A stretch of DNA of 57,232 nt from Candidatus Nitrosopumilus sp. (GTDB taxonomy: Archaea; Thermoproteota; Nitrososphaeria; Nitrososphaerales; Nitrosopumilaceae): positions 1-57,232 of the forward strand of contig JAJETY010000004.1 of assembly GCA_021268355.1 (NCBI GenBank), given 5' to 3'. The notes beneath the pieces are model-generated. The model was not told the origin of the DNA. It ran no database searches and saw nothing but the letters and a program-made list of their open reading frames with translations. The number at the start of each line of letters is the position of its first letter. Position 1 is the first letter of the stretch. Below, piece after piece: positions 9,302 to 17,013 of the stretch. A program made the position numbers and the translations under genes.

Positions 9302-9604
9302 GTGAACAAGGAACATGATAGAATTGAATCTCTAGTTGCAGAAAAACGAGTAAAATTACATCTCTTTGAACCTAGCCAAAGGAAAATTTGGACTGTTGTT
9401 GGTAAGGGTGAGGAACATTGGGTTGATCCTACTGGCCTTTATTGCTCCTGTCCAGGATTTTATTTTGGTAAATTAAATGGAAAAGAAACTTGTTATCATT
9501 TAGATTCAATAAAACTTGCTCAAAATGAAAATAAATTTGAAAAAATTATTTTTTCTGATGATGAATTTTCTGATTTTCTCTCGGGATTAATTTCAGATTT
9601 GTAA
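9302..9604 (+). CDS. SWIM zinc-finger protein
   Basis: A 100-residue protein with a SWIM-type zinc site: the CxC pair in GLYCSCPGFYFG and CxH in ETCYHLDSIK. SWIM domains bind DNA or protein partners, and in archaea small SWIM proteins sometimes accompany Rad51-like or nuclease proteins. The N-terminal strands (KRVKLHLFEPSQRKIWTVVG) form the rest of the usual SWIM fold. GTG 9302 is the start, 31 bases from the divergent phosphoesterase start, so the two share a very short promoter region. No specific partner is evident. Confidence 0.8.
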   Translation: MNKEHDRIESLVAEKRVKLHLFEPSQRKIWTVVGKGEEHWVDPTGLYCSCPGFYFGKLNGKETCYHLDSIKLAQNENKFEKIIFSDDEFSDFLSGLISDL

Positions 9605-9652
9605 TAATATTTTATTCGAATGTGTTAATAAGTAGAAAATTTATTCAGAAAT

Positions 9653-9904
9653 ATGGATGAAGCACAACAAAATTCTGAAATTGAAAAAATTGCTAATCTA
9701 ATGGTTCACGATGGTATTTCTCCTGATGAACAGGATTCTGAAAAATTACAGAAATACAAAAATCAAGTAAAGGAAGATTGTAATCTGGATGATGATGATG
9801 CTATGAAACTAGTTTATGAAACTCTGTTGTTTAGAAAATTAAAAAGTTCAGATTCGGGAAACCTTTTAGATAAAGGCTCTGACTTTGGTGCCGGATTTAG
9901 TTAA
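9653..9904 (+). CDS. Small acidic conserved-type hypothetical protein
   Basis: An 83-residue, highly acidic helical protein (NLDDDDAMKLVYETLLFR) with a Gly/Ser-rich end. It has no cysteines, signal peptide or membrane segment. I do not recognise a family. ATG 9653 follows the SWIM gene by 48 bases with an AT-rich promoter-like stretch; the gene ends 2 bases before the stop of the convergent 118-residue protein. Codon use matches its neighbours, so it is probably real. Confidence 0.6.
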   Translation: MDEAQQNSEIEKIANLMVHDGISPDEQDSEKLQKYKNQVKEDCNLDDDDAMKLVYETLLFRKLKSSDSGNLLDKGSDFGAGFS

Positions 9905-9906
9905 TT

Positions 9907-10263
9907 CTATTCCAACGGAATAGATTCCACATCTTCTTTTGAAACACCTTTCCATAACCCAATCATTCCTTCAGGTTCCACTTCTTCAACTTTGGTGATT
10001 TGTTGAATTTTGATTTGATTTGGTGTTGGACCTGGTGGCCATAATTGAACCATGTAATCTCCTACATTGCCAACTTTTGTTGGGATTCCCATGGTGATCT
10101 TTGTTTCAGAACACCCCTTTGAAATTAAAACATCTGTTGCTTTTTGTTTGAGATCCATTTTTCCATGTAAGAATAGATAGAAATCCTTCTCTGTATCAAT
10201 TTCTGACATAGAATTACTAATTTTTTTAAGTAAATCAATCTTTCTTGATCTGATTTCTCCCAA
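9907..10263 (-). CDS. Hypothetical protein, 118 aa
   Basis: A soluble protein with a helical N-terminus (KIDLLKKISNSMSEIDT) followed by a mixed alpha/beta core containing GCSETKITMGIPTKVG and the distinctive DYMVQLWPPGPTPNQ. I do not recognise it; the Trp-Pro-Pro-Gly segment would be a useful search handle. ATG 10263 is 35 bases from the divergent ATP synthase subunit F gene, so the two promoters overlap. There is no evidence for export or metal binding. Confidence 0.65.
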   Translation of the reverse strand: MGEIRSRKIDLLKKISNSMSEIDTEKDFYLFLHGKMDLKQKATDVLISKGCSETKITMGIPTKVGNVGDYMVQLWPPGPTPNQIKIQQITKVEEVEPEGMIGLWKGVSKEDVESIPLE

Positions 10264-10298
10264 AAAGGGTTAAATTAGAATAAACAAAATTTGAATTT

Positions 10299-10592
10299 GT
10301 GAAAATATTCACTGTAGGGAGCAAATCATTTGTCACCAGTTTTCAATTGGCAGGTGTACCTGGTATAATTTCTGAATCTCCTCAAAAGGCTTTGGAAGAT
10401 ATTCGTAGACTAACTGATGATTCTGATGTGGGATTAGTCTTAGTTAGTGATGATATCACTGAATCAATCAATGATGAGCTTACTGCATTAAGAGCTGAAA
10501 AATCTACTTTGGTCTTTGCATTACCTGCAACTGGGAGTGAAAAGACTGAAGTTGACTACAGAGTCATGCTGAAGAAAATTCTTGGTGTTTGA
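10299..10592 (+). CDS. atpF: A-type ATP synthase subunit F
   Basis: Subunit F belongs to the central stalk of the archaeal A1Ao ATP synthase, next to subunit D. The 97 residues match the family in length and pattern: IFTVGSKSFVTSFQLAGV at the N-terminus, the DVGLVLVSDDI strand in the middle and a C-terminal amphipathic helix (DYRVMLKKILGV). The other subunits are not in this window, so the gene is detached from any ATP synthase operon here. Start GTG 10299, with AT-rich sequence immediately upstream suggesting its own promoter. Confidence 0.85.
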   Translation: MKIFTVGSKSFVTSFQLAGVPGIISESPQKALEDIRRLTDDSDVGLVLVSDDITESINDELTALRAEKSTLVFALPATGSEKTEVDYRVMLKKILGV

Positions 10593-10631
10593 TTTTTAAT
10601 CTTCTTATATTCAATTTTGGAATGAACATTA

Positions 10632-11660
10632 ATGAAAACTGCATCTGTTAAAGAACCCTCAGTAATTTCTGTTCAAGAAACAGAAAATCCCTCCTTAAAT
10701 TCAGGTGAAATTTTAGTTCAAATGCATGCATGTGGTATATGCGGCTCTGATTTGGAAAAAGTATTCGGACAATATGGTCAACCTTCAATGCGATTAGGTC
10801 ACGAACCAGCTGGGGTTGTTTTGGATGTGGGCACAGATGTTACTGACTTTAAAAAAGGTGATAGGGTCTTTACACACCATCATGTTCCTTGCTATGACTG
10901 TCATTTTTGCAATCATGGAAACGAAACAATGTGTACAAAATACTATGAAACCAATTTATCCCCATGTGGTTTATCTGAACAATATGTAGTTCCAGCTTGG
11001 AACGTTTCTCATGGAGGAGTTTTAAAAATTTCTGACTCACTAAGTTTTGAAGAAGCTGCAATGATTGAACCTCTTGCATGTTGTGTACGAGCATGGACAA
11101 AATATAATTATCAGGAAAGCGACACCGCCGCAATTTTCGGAGTCGGTCCTACTGGAATGATGCATGTGATGCTCGCACAATCAAAGAAATTTTCTAAAAT
11201 TTTTTGTTTTGATGTAAATGATTTTAGATTAAACTTTGCAAAAAAATTCAACATTACAGAATCTATTAACTCCACAGATGAAACTAGAAAACAAAAAATC
11301 TTGAATCATACTGAGAATAGAGGTGTAGATGTTGCCATTGTTGCAACTAGTAGCCTCAAAGCTCTTGAAGATGCAATTGATATGGTTAGAAAAGGAGGGG
11401 CAGTAATGATGTTTGGAGTTCCTTCAAAGGGCGCAATAATAGATTTGGATATGAGTAAAATCTATTCCAAAGAAATTACTTTAGTAACTAGCTATGCTGC
11501 ATCAGATAGTGACACCAAAGAGGCATTGAAACTTATTGAATCTTCGCAAATTAATGTCAAACAATTAATCACGCATACTTATACAATTGATGAAACTCAA
11601 AAGGCATTTGATCATGCTCGTACTGGGGATAATGCAATGAAAATAATAATCACAAAATAA
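10632..11660 (+). CDS. Zinc-dependent medium-chain alcohol/polyol dehydrogenase
   Basis: A 342-residue MDR oxidoreductase. Catalytic zinc ligands lie in CGICGSD (Cys) and LGHEPAG (His-Glu, about residues 56-59). The structural zinc loop is intact: CYDCHFCNHGNETMC. The Rossmann motif is FGVGPTGMMHVM, followed by an acidic end of beta-2 (CFDVNDFR), which favours NAD over NADP. It resembles the threonine/sorbitol/L-idonate dehydrogenase group, but the substrate is unknown. It sits 36 bases upstream of the LsrF-like aldolase on the same strand, so a joint sugar- or polyol-phosphate step is plausible. Confidence 0.85.
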   Translation: MKTASVKEPSVISVQETENPSLNSGEILVQMHACGICGSDLEKVFGQYGQPSMRLGHEPAGVVLDVGTDVTDFKKGDRVFTHHHVPCYDCHFCNHGNETMCTKYYETNLSPCGLSEQYVVPAWNVSHGGVLKISDSLSFEEAAMIEPLACCVRAWTKYNYQESDTAAIFGVGPTGMMHVMLAQSKKFSKIFCFDVNDFRLNFAKKFNITESINSTDETRKQKILNHTENRGVDVAIVATSSLKALEDAIDMVRKGGAVMMFGVPSKGAIIDLDMSKIYSKEITLVTSYAASDSDTKEALKLIESSQINVKQLITHTYTIDETQKAFDHARTGDNAMKIIITK

Positions 11661-11696
11661 GAAAGGCTTAAGAAAGGCATTTCAAAATCGTGGAAT

Positions 11697-12659
11697 ATGG
11701 ATTGGGGATTAAAAAACCGATTATCTGGAATAATTAAGCCACACAATAATCGTGCACTTATGTTGGCAGTTGATCATGGTTATTTCCTTGGCCCTACTGA
11801 AAAATTAGAAAATCCAAAAAAGGTAATTGCCCCTTTGTTGAAATATTGTGATTCTTTGATGCTAACTAGAGGTGTTCAAAGAACCTCTGTACCTGCAGAG
11901 ACAGACACCCCAATGGTGCTTCGTGTATCTGGAGGTTCCAGTATTATCGGCGAAGATTTGTCTCAAGAAGATATTACTGTCTCAATTCAAGATGCGATTA
12001 GACTCAATGCTAGCGCTCTAGCAATGTCCATTTTTGTAGGTTCAAAATATGAATATCAGACTGTTGTGAATTTGGGAAAATTAGTTAATGAAGCAGAACA
12101 ATACGGTATACCTGTATTAGCTGTGACTGCAGTTGGAAAAGAATTAGGTAAAGATGCAAGATATCTTTCATTGGCATGTAGAGTAGCAGCTGAACAAGGC
12201 GCACATATTGTAAAAACATACTATTGTGATAATTTTGAAAAAGTTGTACAATCATGCCCTGTACCGATTATTGTTGCAGGTGGTAAAAAAATCCCAGAAC
12301 GTGACGCATTACAACTAACATACAATGCAGTCAAAGCTGGAGCTGTGGGTGTAGATATGGGAAGAAACATCTGGCAATCTCAACACCCGGTAGCAATGAT
12401 TAGAGCTACTAGAGCAATCATTCATCAAAACGCAAATGTTGATCAAGCCTTCAAATTATACAAAGCACTCGCAAATGAAGAATCCAATAAAAAACAAAAA
12501 TCAAAAGGTAACAAACCTAATCAAAATAAATCAAAAGGTAACAAACCTAATCAAAATAAATCAAAAGGTAACAAACCTAATCAAAATAAATCAAAAGGTA
12601 ACAAACCTAATCAAAATAAATCAGACAAACCACAAAATAATCAACAACAAAAGAACTGA
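11697..12659 (+). CDS. LsrF/DhnA-type class I aldolase with a Lys/Asn repeat tail
   Basis: The core (residues 1-260) is a DhnA-family TIM-barrel aldolase. It resembles E. coli LsrF in the N-terminal DWGLKNRLSGI, DHGYFLGPTEKLE, LMLTRG, and RVSGGSSI, with a Schiff-base Lys at about 173 (GAHIVKTYYC) and GGKKIPERDAL and GVDMGRNIWQ in the phosphate site. LsrF processes an AI-2 degradation product; other relatives are fructose-bisphosphate aldolases or make the ADH precursor of archaeal shikimate synthesis, so the reaction here is open. Residues ~262-320 are a highly basic, polar, disordered tail containing four copies of KSKGNKPNQN. It follows a zinc dehydrogenase gene closely. Confidence 0.8.
   Translation: MDWGLKNRLSGIIKPHNNRALMLAVDHGYFLGPTEKLENPKKVIAPLLKYCDSLMLTRGVQRTSVPAETDTPMVLRVSGGSSIIGEDLSQEDITVSIQDAIRLNASALAMSIFVGSKYEYQTVVNLGKLVNEAEQYGIPVLAVTAVGKELGKDARYLSLACRVAAEQGAHIVKTYYCDNFEKVVQSCPVPIIVAGGKKIPERDALQLTYNAVKAGAVGVDMGRNIWQSQHPVAMIRATRAIIHQNANVDQAFKLYKALANEESNKKQKSKGNKPNQNKSKGNKPNQNKSKGNKPNQNKSKGNKPNQNKSDKPQNNQQQKN
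12501..12620 (+). repeat. Four perfect 30-base tandem repeats inside the aldolase gene
   Basis: The unit starting TCAAAAGGTAACAAACC is repeated four times with no mismatch (12501-12530, 12531-12560, 12561-12590, 12591-12620). The unit length is a multiple of three, so the array encodes repeats of SKGNKPNQNK in frame and copy-number change would not break the gene. Perfect identity implies recent expansion or ongoing homogenisation. Confidence 0.97.
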
Positions 12660-12660
12660 T

Positions 12661-13065
12661 TCATACATTAATCTTTGATAGATGAATATGTGCAATTTTC
12701 CATGTTGGTTGTTTAACTAAAACAAAACTTGCTCTTCCTTGAATCACCATATGTTCTCCAGTGTATGCTTTTGTATCGACTAACATTCCTTTTTGGTTCA
12801 ATTCCATCGCAACGACTGCCGAATCTCCAAATATGCTAATTTTTAGATTCTTAATTTCATAACTGTAATCTGATATACTTACAAACTTTAGTTCCTCTAA
12901 TTCAATTGTAGTTTGATAATCTTTGAGATCGTATGGTGGTAAGTCGCTGAAACTTGAGAATTTTGGGTCATTAAGATGAATCTCTCTTAGAACTGATGTG
13001 TCTTTAGTTATACCTGCCTCAAATAATGTTTCAATTACCTTAATGATCTCTTCGTTATCAGACAA
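12661..13065 (-). CDS. NTF2-like (SnoaL-type) domain protein
   Basis: A 134-residue protein with the alpha-beta pattern of NTF2-like folds: a helical start (EEIIKVIETLFEAGITKD), HLNDPKFSSFSDLPP, strands KNLKISIFGDSAVVAME and MVIQGRASFVLVKQ, and the closing PTWKIAHIHLSKI strand that typifies SnoaL/DUF4440-like proteins. Members include enzymes and ligand-binding proteins, so function is undetermined. It is convergent with the aldolase gene (1-base gap) and divergent from the ilv-leu operon. Confidence 0.7.
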   Translation of the reverse strand: MSDNEEIIKVIETLFEAGITKDTSVLREIHLNDPKFSSFSDLPPYDLKDYQTTIELEELKFVSISDYSYEIKNLKISIFGDSAVVAMELNQKGMLVDTKAYTGEHMVIQGRASFVLVKQPTWKIAHIHLSKINV

Positions 13066-13177
13066 AACCGTGTTTTCAAATATGGAAATAATCAGTTTAA
13101 GTCTTCTGAAAAATAAGATAAAATCTAGATTTTAGATAATCTTTATTAATTATAGATTGATGACTTGTTTGATTTCA

Positions 13178-13237
13178 ATGAGCAGAAGATTATGTATCAC
13201 CTTTGGCAAAGATTTGTTACTGGTACTGACACTCTAA
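13178..13237 (+). promoter_or_regulatory. Possible leucine-rich leader ORF and hairpin ahead of ilvB
   Basis: An ATG-started 19-codon ORF (MSRRLCITFGKDLLLVLTL) ends 31 bases before ilvB; six of its codons are Leu and one Val, the end products of the operon. Right after its stop, AATGTG (13238-13243) and CACATT (13257-13262) can form a 6-bp hairpin with a 13-base loop. A TATA-like stretch (TTTATTAATTA near 13142-13152) lies ~30 bases before the ATG. Against it, CTAAAATG at 13234-13241 could instead be the TATA box of a leaderless ilvB message, which would make the ORF a chance event. Confidence 0.3.
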
Positions 13238-13268
13238 AATGTGCTCAAAATTTTAACACATTAAAATT

Positions 13269-14981
13269 ATGGAGAAAAATTTGATGAGTAATATGGAAAA
13301 AATGATTGGCGCAAAGGCTTTGATGACTGCAATGGAAAAAGAAGGTGTCAAAGAAGTATTTGGTTTACCTGGAGGGGCGAATCTCCCTATGTATGATGAA
13401 TTTGCCAGATGTAATATTCGACATATTTTGGCAAGACATGAACAATCTGCAGCCCATATGGCTGATGGTTTTGGAAGAGTTAGTAGAAAACCTGGTGTGT
13501 GTTTTGCCACTTCTGGACCCGGCGCCACTAACATTCTAACCGGAATTGCAACTGCTCAGGCTGATTCTGCACCAATGGTAGCTGTAACTGGACAAGTTCC
13601 AGTTGCAATGATTGGAAAAGATGCATTTCAAGAAAGTGATATTATTGGAATGGCAAACCCTGTTGTAAAATATGCGTTTCAACCCAGAACTCCTGGTGAA
13701 ATCCCTGAAGTTGTAAAGAAAGGCTTTTTCATTGCAGAAACTGGAAGACCTGGACCTGTTTTAATTGACATTCCAAAAGACGTGCAACAAAATGAATCTG
13801 AAATGGTTTTTCCTGACGAATTTAAAATTAAAGGTTATCATCCATGGGCTGATCCTGATATTGTTGCAGTGGAAAAAGCAATTGACATGTTACTCCATTC
13901 TCAAAAACCTGTAATTTTAGCTGGAGGGGGAACTATTATCTCATCAGCTTTTGCTGAGTTACAATCTATCGCAGAAGCATTAATGCTTCCAGTAGTTACA
14001 ACCTTCAAAGGAAAAGGAGCATTTCCAGAAAATCATCCTTTATCATTAGGTCCTATTGGAATGCATGGACATGCAGAAGCAAACAAAATCATGTCTGAGG
14101 CAGATTGTGTTTTGGCAATAGGAACTAGATTCTCTGATAGATCTGTCGGAACTTTTGAAGAATTTGAAAGAAATCTTAAGATTATTCATATGGATGTTGA
14201 TCCTGCTGAGATTGGTAAAAACCAAACCGCACAACTTGCAGTTGTTGGTGATGTTCAAATGAATCTCAGAATAATGGTGAAATTACTTCTCCAAAAAGCA
14301 ATTAAAAAAAGTGAGGAAACTCCTTGGATAAAACATGTAAAAGAAACTAGGGCCTATTGGCGTGAAAATTTGAAACTTCATCCTGGTGAAATGGGTGCAG
14401 CTAAAATCTTACGTAAACTTAGAGAACTCTTACCAAAAGAATCAATCATTACAACAGAAGTTGGACAACATCAAATGTGGGCATCATTGTTTTATGATGT
14501 AATTCAACCTGGAACTTTCTTTAGCTCTACTGGACTTGGTACAATGGGTTGGGGATTTCCTGCAGCTATAGGTGCTAAAGTTGCAAAACCAGATGTTCCT
14601 GTTGTCGATATCGCCGGTGATGGAAGCTTCGCAATGACTGAAAACTCTCTTGCAACTGCAGTTTTGGAAGATATACCCGTAATTGTATTTGTATTAAACA
14701 ACTTTACATTAGGAATGGTTGCTCAATGGCAAAGAACATTCTATGATAGAAGAATGATTGGTGTAGATCAAGGACATTGTCCAGATTATGTTAAATTAGC
14801 ACAATCTTATGGGGCTCAAGGAATCCGTGCACAATCAATGGATGAACTTGATAAAGCAATACGGGATGCACTAAGCAGTGATGTTGCTACAGTAATTGAT
14901 ATCCCAATTGATCCTGAAGAGGATGTATTGCCATTTGTTGCTCCTGGAACTTCACTTAAGGATATGATCTTACCATCTTAG
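13269..14981 (+). CDS. ilvB: Acetolactate synthase, catalytic (large) subunit
   Basis: ThDP-dependent enzyme that makes acetolactate (Val, Leu) or acetohydroxybutyrate (Ile). The 570 residues show the three-domain fold: the ThDP activating Glu region VFGLPGGANLPMYDEF and RHEQSAAHMADGF, a central FAD/transhydrogenase-like domain (DRSVGTFEEF), and the C-terminal ThDP motif GDGSFAMTENSLATA followed by NNFTLGMVAQWQ. ATG 13269 is used; ATG 13284 is a possible alternative. ilvN follows after 9 bases and leuA overlaps ilvN, giving an ilvB-ilvN-leuA-leuB operon. Confidence 0.96.
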   Translation: MEKNLMSNMEKMIGAKALMTAMEKEGVKEVFGLPGGANLPMYDEFARCNIRHILARHEQSAAHMADGFGRVSRKPGVCFATSGPGATNILTGIATAQADSAPMVAVTGQVPVAMIGKDAFQESDIIGMANPVVKYAFQPRTPGEIPEVVKKGFFIAETGRPGPVLIDIPKDVQQNESEMVFPDEFKIKGYHPWADPDIVAVEKAIDMLLHSQKPVILAGGGTIISSAFAELQSIAEALMLPVVTTFKGKGAFPENHPLSLGPIGMHGHAEANKIMSEADCVLAIGTRFSDRSVGTFEEFERNLKIIHMDVDPAEIGKNQTAQLAVVGDVQMNLRIMVKLLLQKAIKKSEETPWIKHVKETRAYWRENLKLHPGEMGAAKILRKLRELLPKESIITTEVGQHQMWASLFYDVIQPGTFFSSTGLGTMGWGFPAAIGAKVAKPDVPVVDIAGDGSFAMTENSLATAVLEDIPVIVFVLNNFTLGMVAQWQRTFYDRRMIGVDQGHCPDYVKLAQSYGAQGIRAQSMDELDKAIRDALSSDVATVIDIPIDPEEDVLPFVAPGTSLKDMILPS

Positions 14982-14990
14982 TGATTAATC

Positions 14991-15476
14991 ATGTGGGCAA
15001 TTCTTTCTATCTTAGTTGAAAATAAACCGGGTATTTTGTTCAAAGTAACTCACCTATTTCGTGCTAGAGATTTTAACATCGATAGCATTTCAGTAGGGGT
15101 CACTGACAATCCTGAATATTCTAAAATGACTATTACCACCTTTGGTGATGAAAAACAGATAGATCAGATAGTAAAGCAACTTGATAAAATGATAGATACT
15201 GTTAAAGTAGAACGTCTAGATGAGCATAAAACAGTCTATCGAGAACTTAGTATTTTTAAGATTAAACTAAGTAATGCTAATGATAGTATGGAGATAAACA
15301 AATTGGCGAATGCATATGGTGGCAAAGTACATGATGTCAAAAAGGACTCAATTATGGTAGAACTAACTGCAACTCCTGATCAAATTAAGGCATTTGAAGA
15401 ATTGGCAAAACCATTTGGAATTATTGATGTAGCAAGAACTGGTGTTGCTGCCTTGCAGAGGAGTGGTGCTGATTGA
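14991..15476 (+). CDS. ilvN: Acetolactate synthase, regulatory (small) subunit
   Basis: Binds IlvB and usually carries valine feedback inhibition. The N-terminal ACT domain is clear (ILVENKPGILFKVTHLFRARDFNIDSISVG), followed by the C-terminal half (YRELSIFKIKLSNANDSM, VELTATPDQIKAFEEL, IIDVARTGVAALQR) of the 161-residue IlvH/IlvN type. It starts with ATG 14991, 9 bases after ilvB, and its stop overlaps the leuA start by 4 bases, consistent with translational coupling. Confidence 0.95.
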   Translation: MWAILSILVENKPGILFKVTHLFRARDFNIDSISVGVTDNPEYSKMTITTFGDEKQIDQIVKQLDKMIDTVKVERLDEHKTVYRELSIFKIKLSNANDSMEINKLANAYGGKVHDVKKDSIMVELTATPDQIKAFEELAKPFGIIDVARTGVAALQRSGAD

Positions 15477-16987
15477 AAGTCAGAATATTTGATACCACCT
15501 TAAGAGATGGAGAACAAACAATAGGCGTATCTTTATCACCTCAACAAAAATTAGACATTGCAAAAAAACTTGATGAATTGGGGGTGGATGCAATAGAAGC
15601 TGGTTTCCCAGTAATTTCTGACGGAGAACTGAAAGCAGTAAAGATGATTACTTCTGAAGGACTATCTTGTGAGATTGCAGGATTAACAAGAACAATCAAA
15701 AAAGATATTGATGCTGCAGTTGATGCGGGATTAAACTACATTCACACATTCATCGCAACATCTGATATTCACTTAGAGCATAAACTTAAGATGACCCGAG
15801 AACAAGCTCTTGAAAAAGCAATAGATGCCGTTGAATATGGAAAATCTAGAGGGCTTCAAGTAGAATTCTCAGCTGAAGATGCTTCAAGAACTGATAGAGA
15901 ATTTTTGAAAAAAGTTTTTGGTGAAGTTGCTAAAGCGGGAGCAGATAGAGTAAATATTCCTGACACTGTTGGTTACTCTACTCCAGAATACATGGCACAA
16001 ATCACAAAAGATACGATAGAAGCTACAAAACTTCCAGTTAGTGTTCATTGTCATAATGATTTTGGATTAGCAGTAGCAAACTCTTTGGCAGGAATTCATG
16101 CAGGAGCTGCATGTGCTCATGTTACGATTAATGGAATTGGTGAAAGAGCAGGAAACGCATCTCTGGAGGAACTTTCGATGGCACTCAAATGTTTACCATA
16201 TGAACAAAATTATGAAACCAACATAAAATCTGAGTTAATCTATGAAACATCTAGATACATTTCAAAGACTGTGGGAATAATTGTTCAACCAAACAAGGCT
16301 ATAGTTGGTGCCAATGCATTTGGACATGAATCTGGTATTCACACTCATGGTGTGTTAAATAACCCCCTTACCTATGAACCAATTAGCCCTGAACTTGTTG
16401 GAAGAAAAAGATGGCTTCAGGTTGGAAAACATGCCGGTGTTCATGGAATGAATGCAATGTTGGCTGAATACGGCGTTAAACCAAATGACGAGCAATCAAA
16501 GCAAATCTTGGACAAAGTCAAAGTAATTGGTGATCAAGGAAAACAACTCACTGATGTGGAATTGTTATCTATTGCTAGTGAAGTAATGGGTGATAAGGAT
16601 TTAAAAAAAATAGTTCAATTAACTGGATTTTCTGTCTCAACTGGAATTGGAACTATGCCATATGCTTTTGTAAAATTAAATATTGATGGTGAGGATCATG
16701 TTGGAACTGATTATGGAGTTGGTCCAGTTGATGCTGCCCTCAACGCAATTCAAAAAGTTACTGGAAAACTTTCTGAAATTAGAATAAAAGATTATGGACT
16801 GGCATCTATTTCTGGTGGTTCTGGTGCATTATGTGAAGTGACAGTAAAAGTTGAGGATGCTTTAGGAAATAAGGTCTCTGCAAAATCTGTTGGTGAAGAC
16901 ATTGTAACAACTTCAGTTAAAGCAGTAATTGATGCTATTAACAGAATTATGCTTAAAAAATTACTTCAGGAAAAACAGATAAGTTAA
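15473..16987 (+). CDS. leuA: 2-isopropylmalate synthase (or citramalate synthase)
   Basis: HMGL-like Claisen-condensing enzyme; as LeuA it joins acetyl-CoA and 2-oxoisovalerate for leucine. The TIM barrel opens with the metal/substrate Arg-Asp motif FDTTLRDGEQT and has the metal HxH in VSVHCHNDFGLA plus the NGIGERAGNASLEE signature. The C-terminal LeuA regulatory domain (residues ~370-500; GGSGALCEVTVKVED) is present. TTG 15473 overlaps the ilvN stop by 4 bases. Isopropylmalate, citramalate and homocitrate synthases cannot be separated by eye; location between ilvN and leuB supports leucine (or isoleucine) synthesis. Confidence 0.88.
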   Translation: MKVRIFDTTLRDGEQTIGVSLSPQQKLDIAKKLDELGVDAIEAGFPVISDGELKAVKMITSEGLSCEIAGLTRTIKKDIDAAVDAGLNYIHTFIATSDIHLEHKLKMTREQALEKAIDAVEYGKSRGLQVEFSAEDASRTDREFLKKVFGEVAKAGADRVNIPDTVGYSTPEYMAQITKDTIEATKLPVSVHCHNDFGLAVANSLAGIHAGAACAHVTINGIGERAGNASLEELSMALKCLPYEQNYETNIKSELIYETSRYISKTVGIIVQPNKAIVGANAFGHESGIHTHGVLNNPLTYEPISPELVGRKRWLQVGKHAGVHGMNAMLAEYGVKPNDEQSKQILDKVKVIGDQGKQLTDVELLSIASEVMGDKDLKKIVQLTGFSVSTGIGTMPYAFVKLNIDGEDHVGTDYGVGPVDAALNAIQKVTGKLSEIRIKDYGLASISGGSGALCEVTVKVEDALGNKVSAKSVGEDIVTTSVKAVIDAINRIMLKKLLQEKQIS

Positions 16988-17013
16988 TCTCAAAACCCGT
17001 GAAATGTGATTCT

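Noticed and set aside
12501-12620. CRISPR-like array
   Set aside because: The 30-base units are directly contiguous with no spacers and lie in frame inside a coding sequence, so they are a protein-coding tandem repeat.
11697-12659. AI-2 quorum-sensing (Lsr) system
   Set aside because: Only an LsrF-like barrel is present; there is no LsrK, LsrR, transporter or LsrG. Family similarity does not establish this role.
12436-12678. Second open frame (+1) across the repeat array
   Set aside because: It exists only because the repeat unit is free of stops in that frame; the protein would be an AT-driven low-complexity sequence and the aldolase frame is clearly the real one.
13066-13268. Mobile-element remnant before ilvB
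   Set aside because: No inverted repeats of insertion-sequence type, transposase fragments or target duplications are visible.
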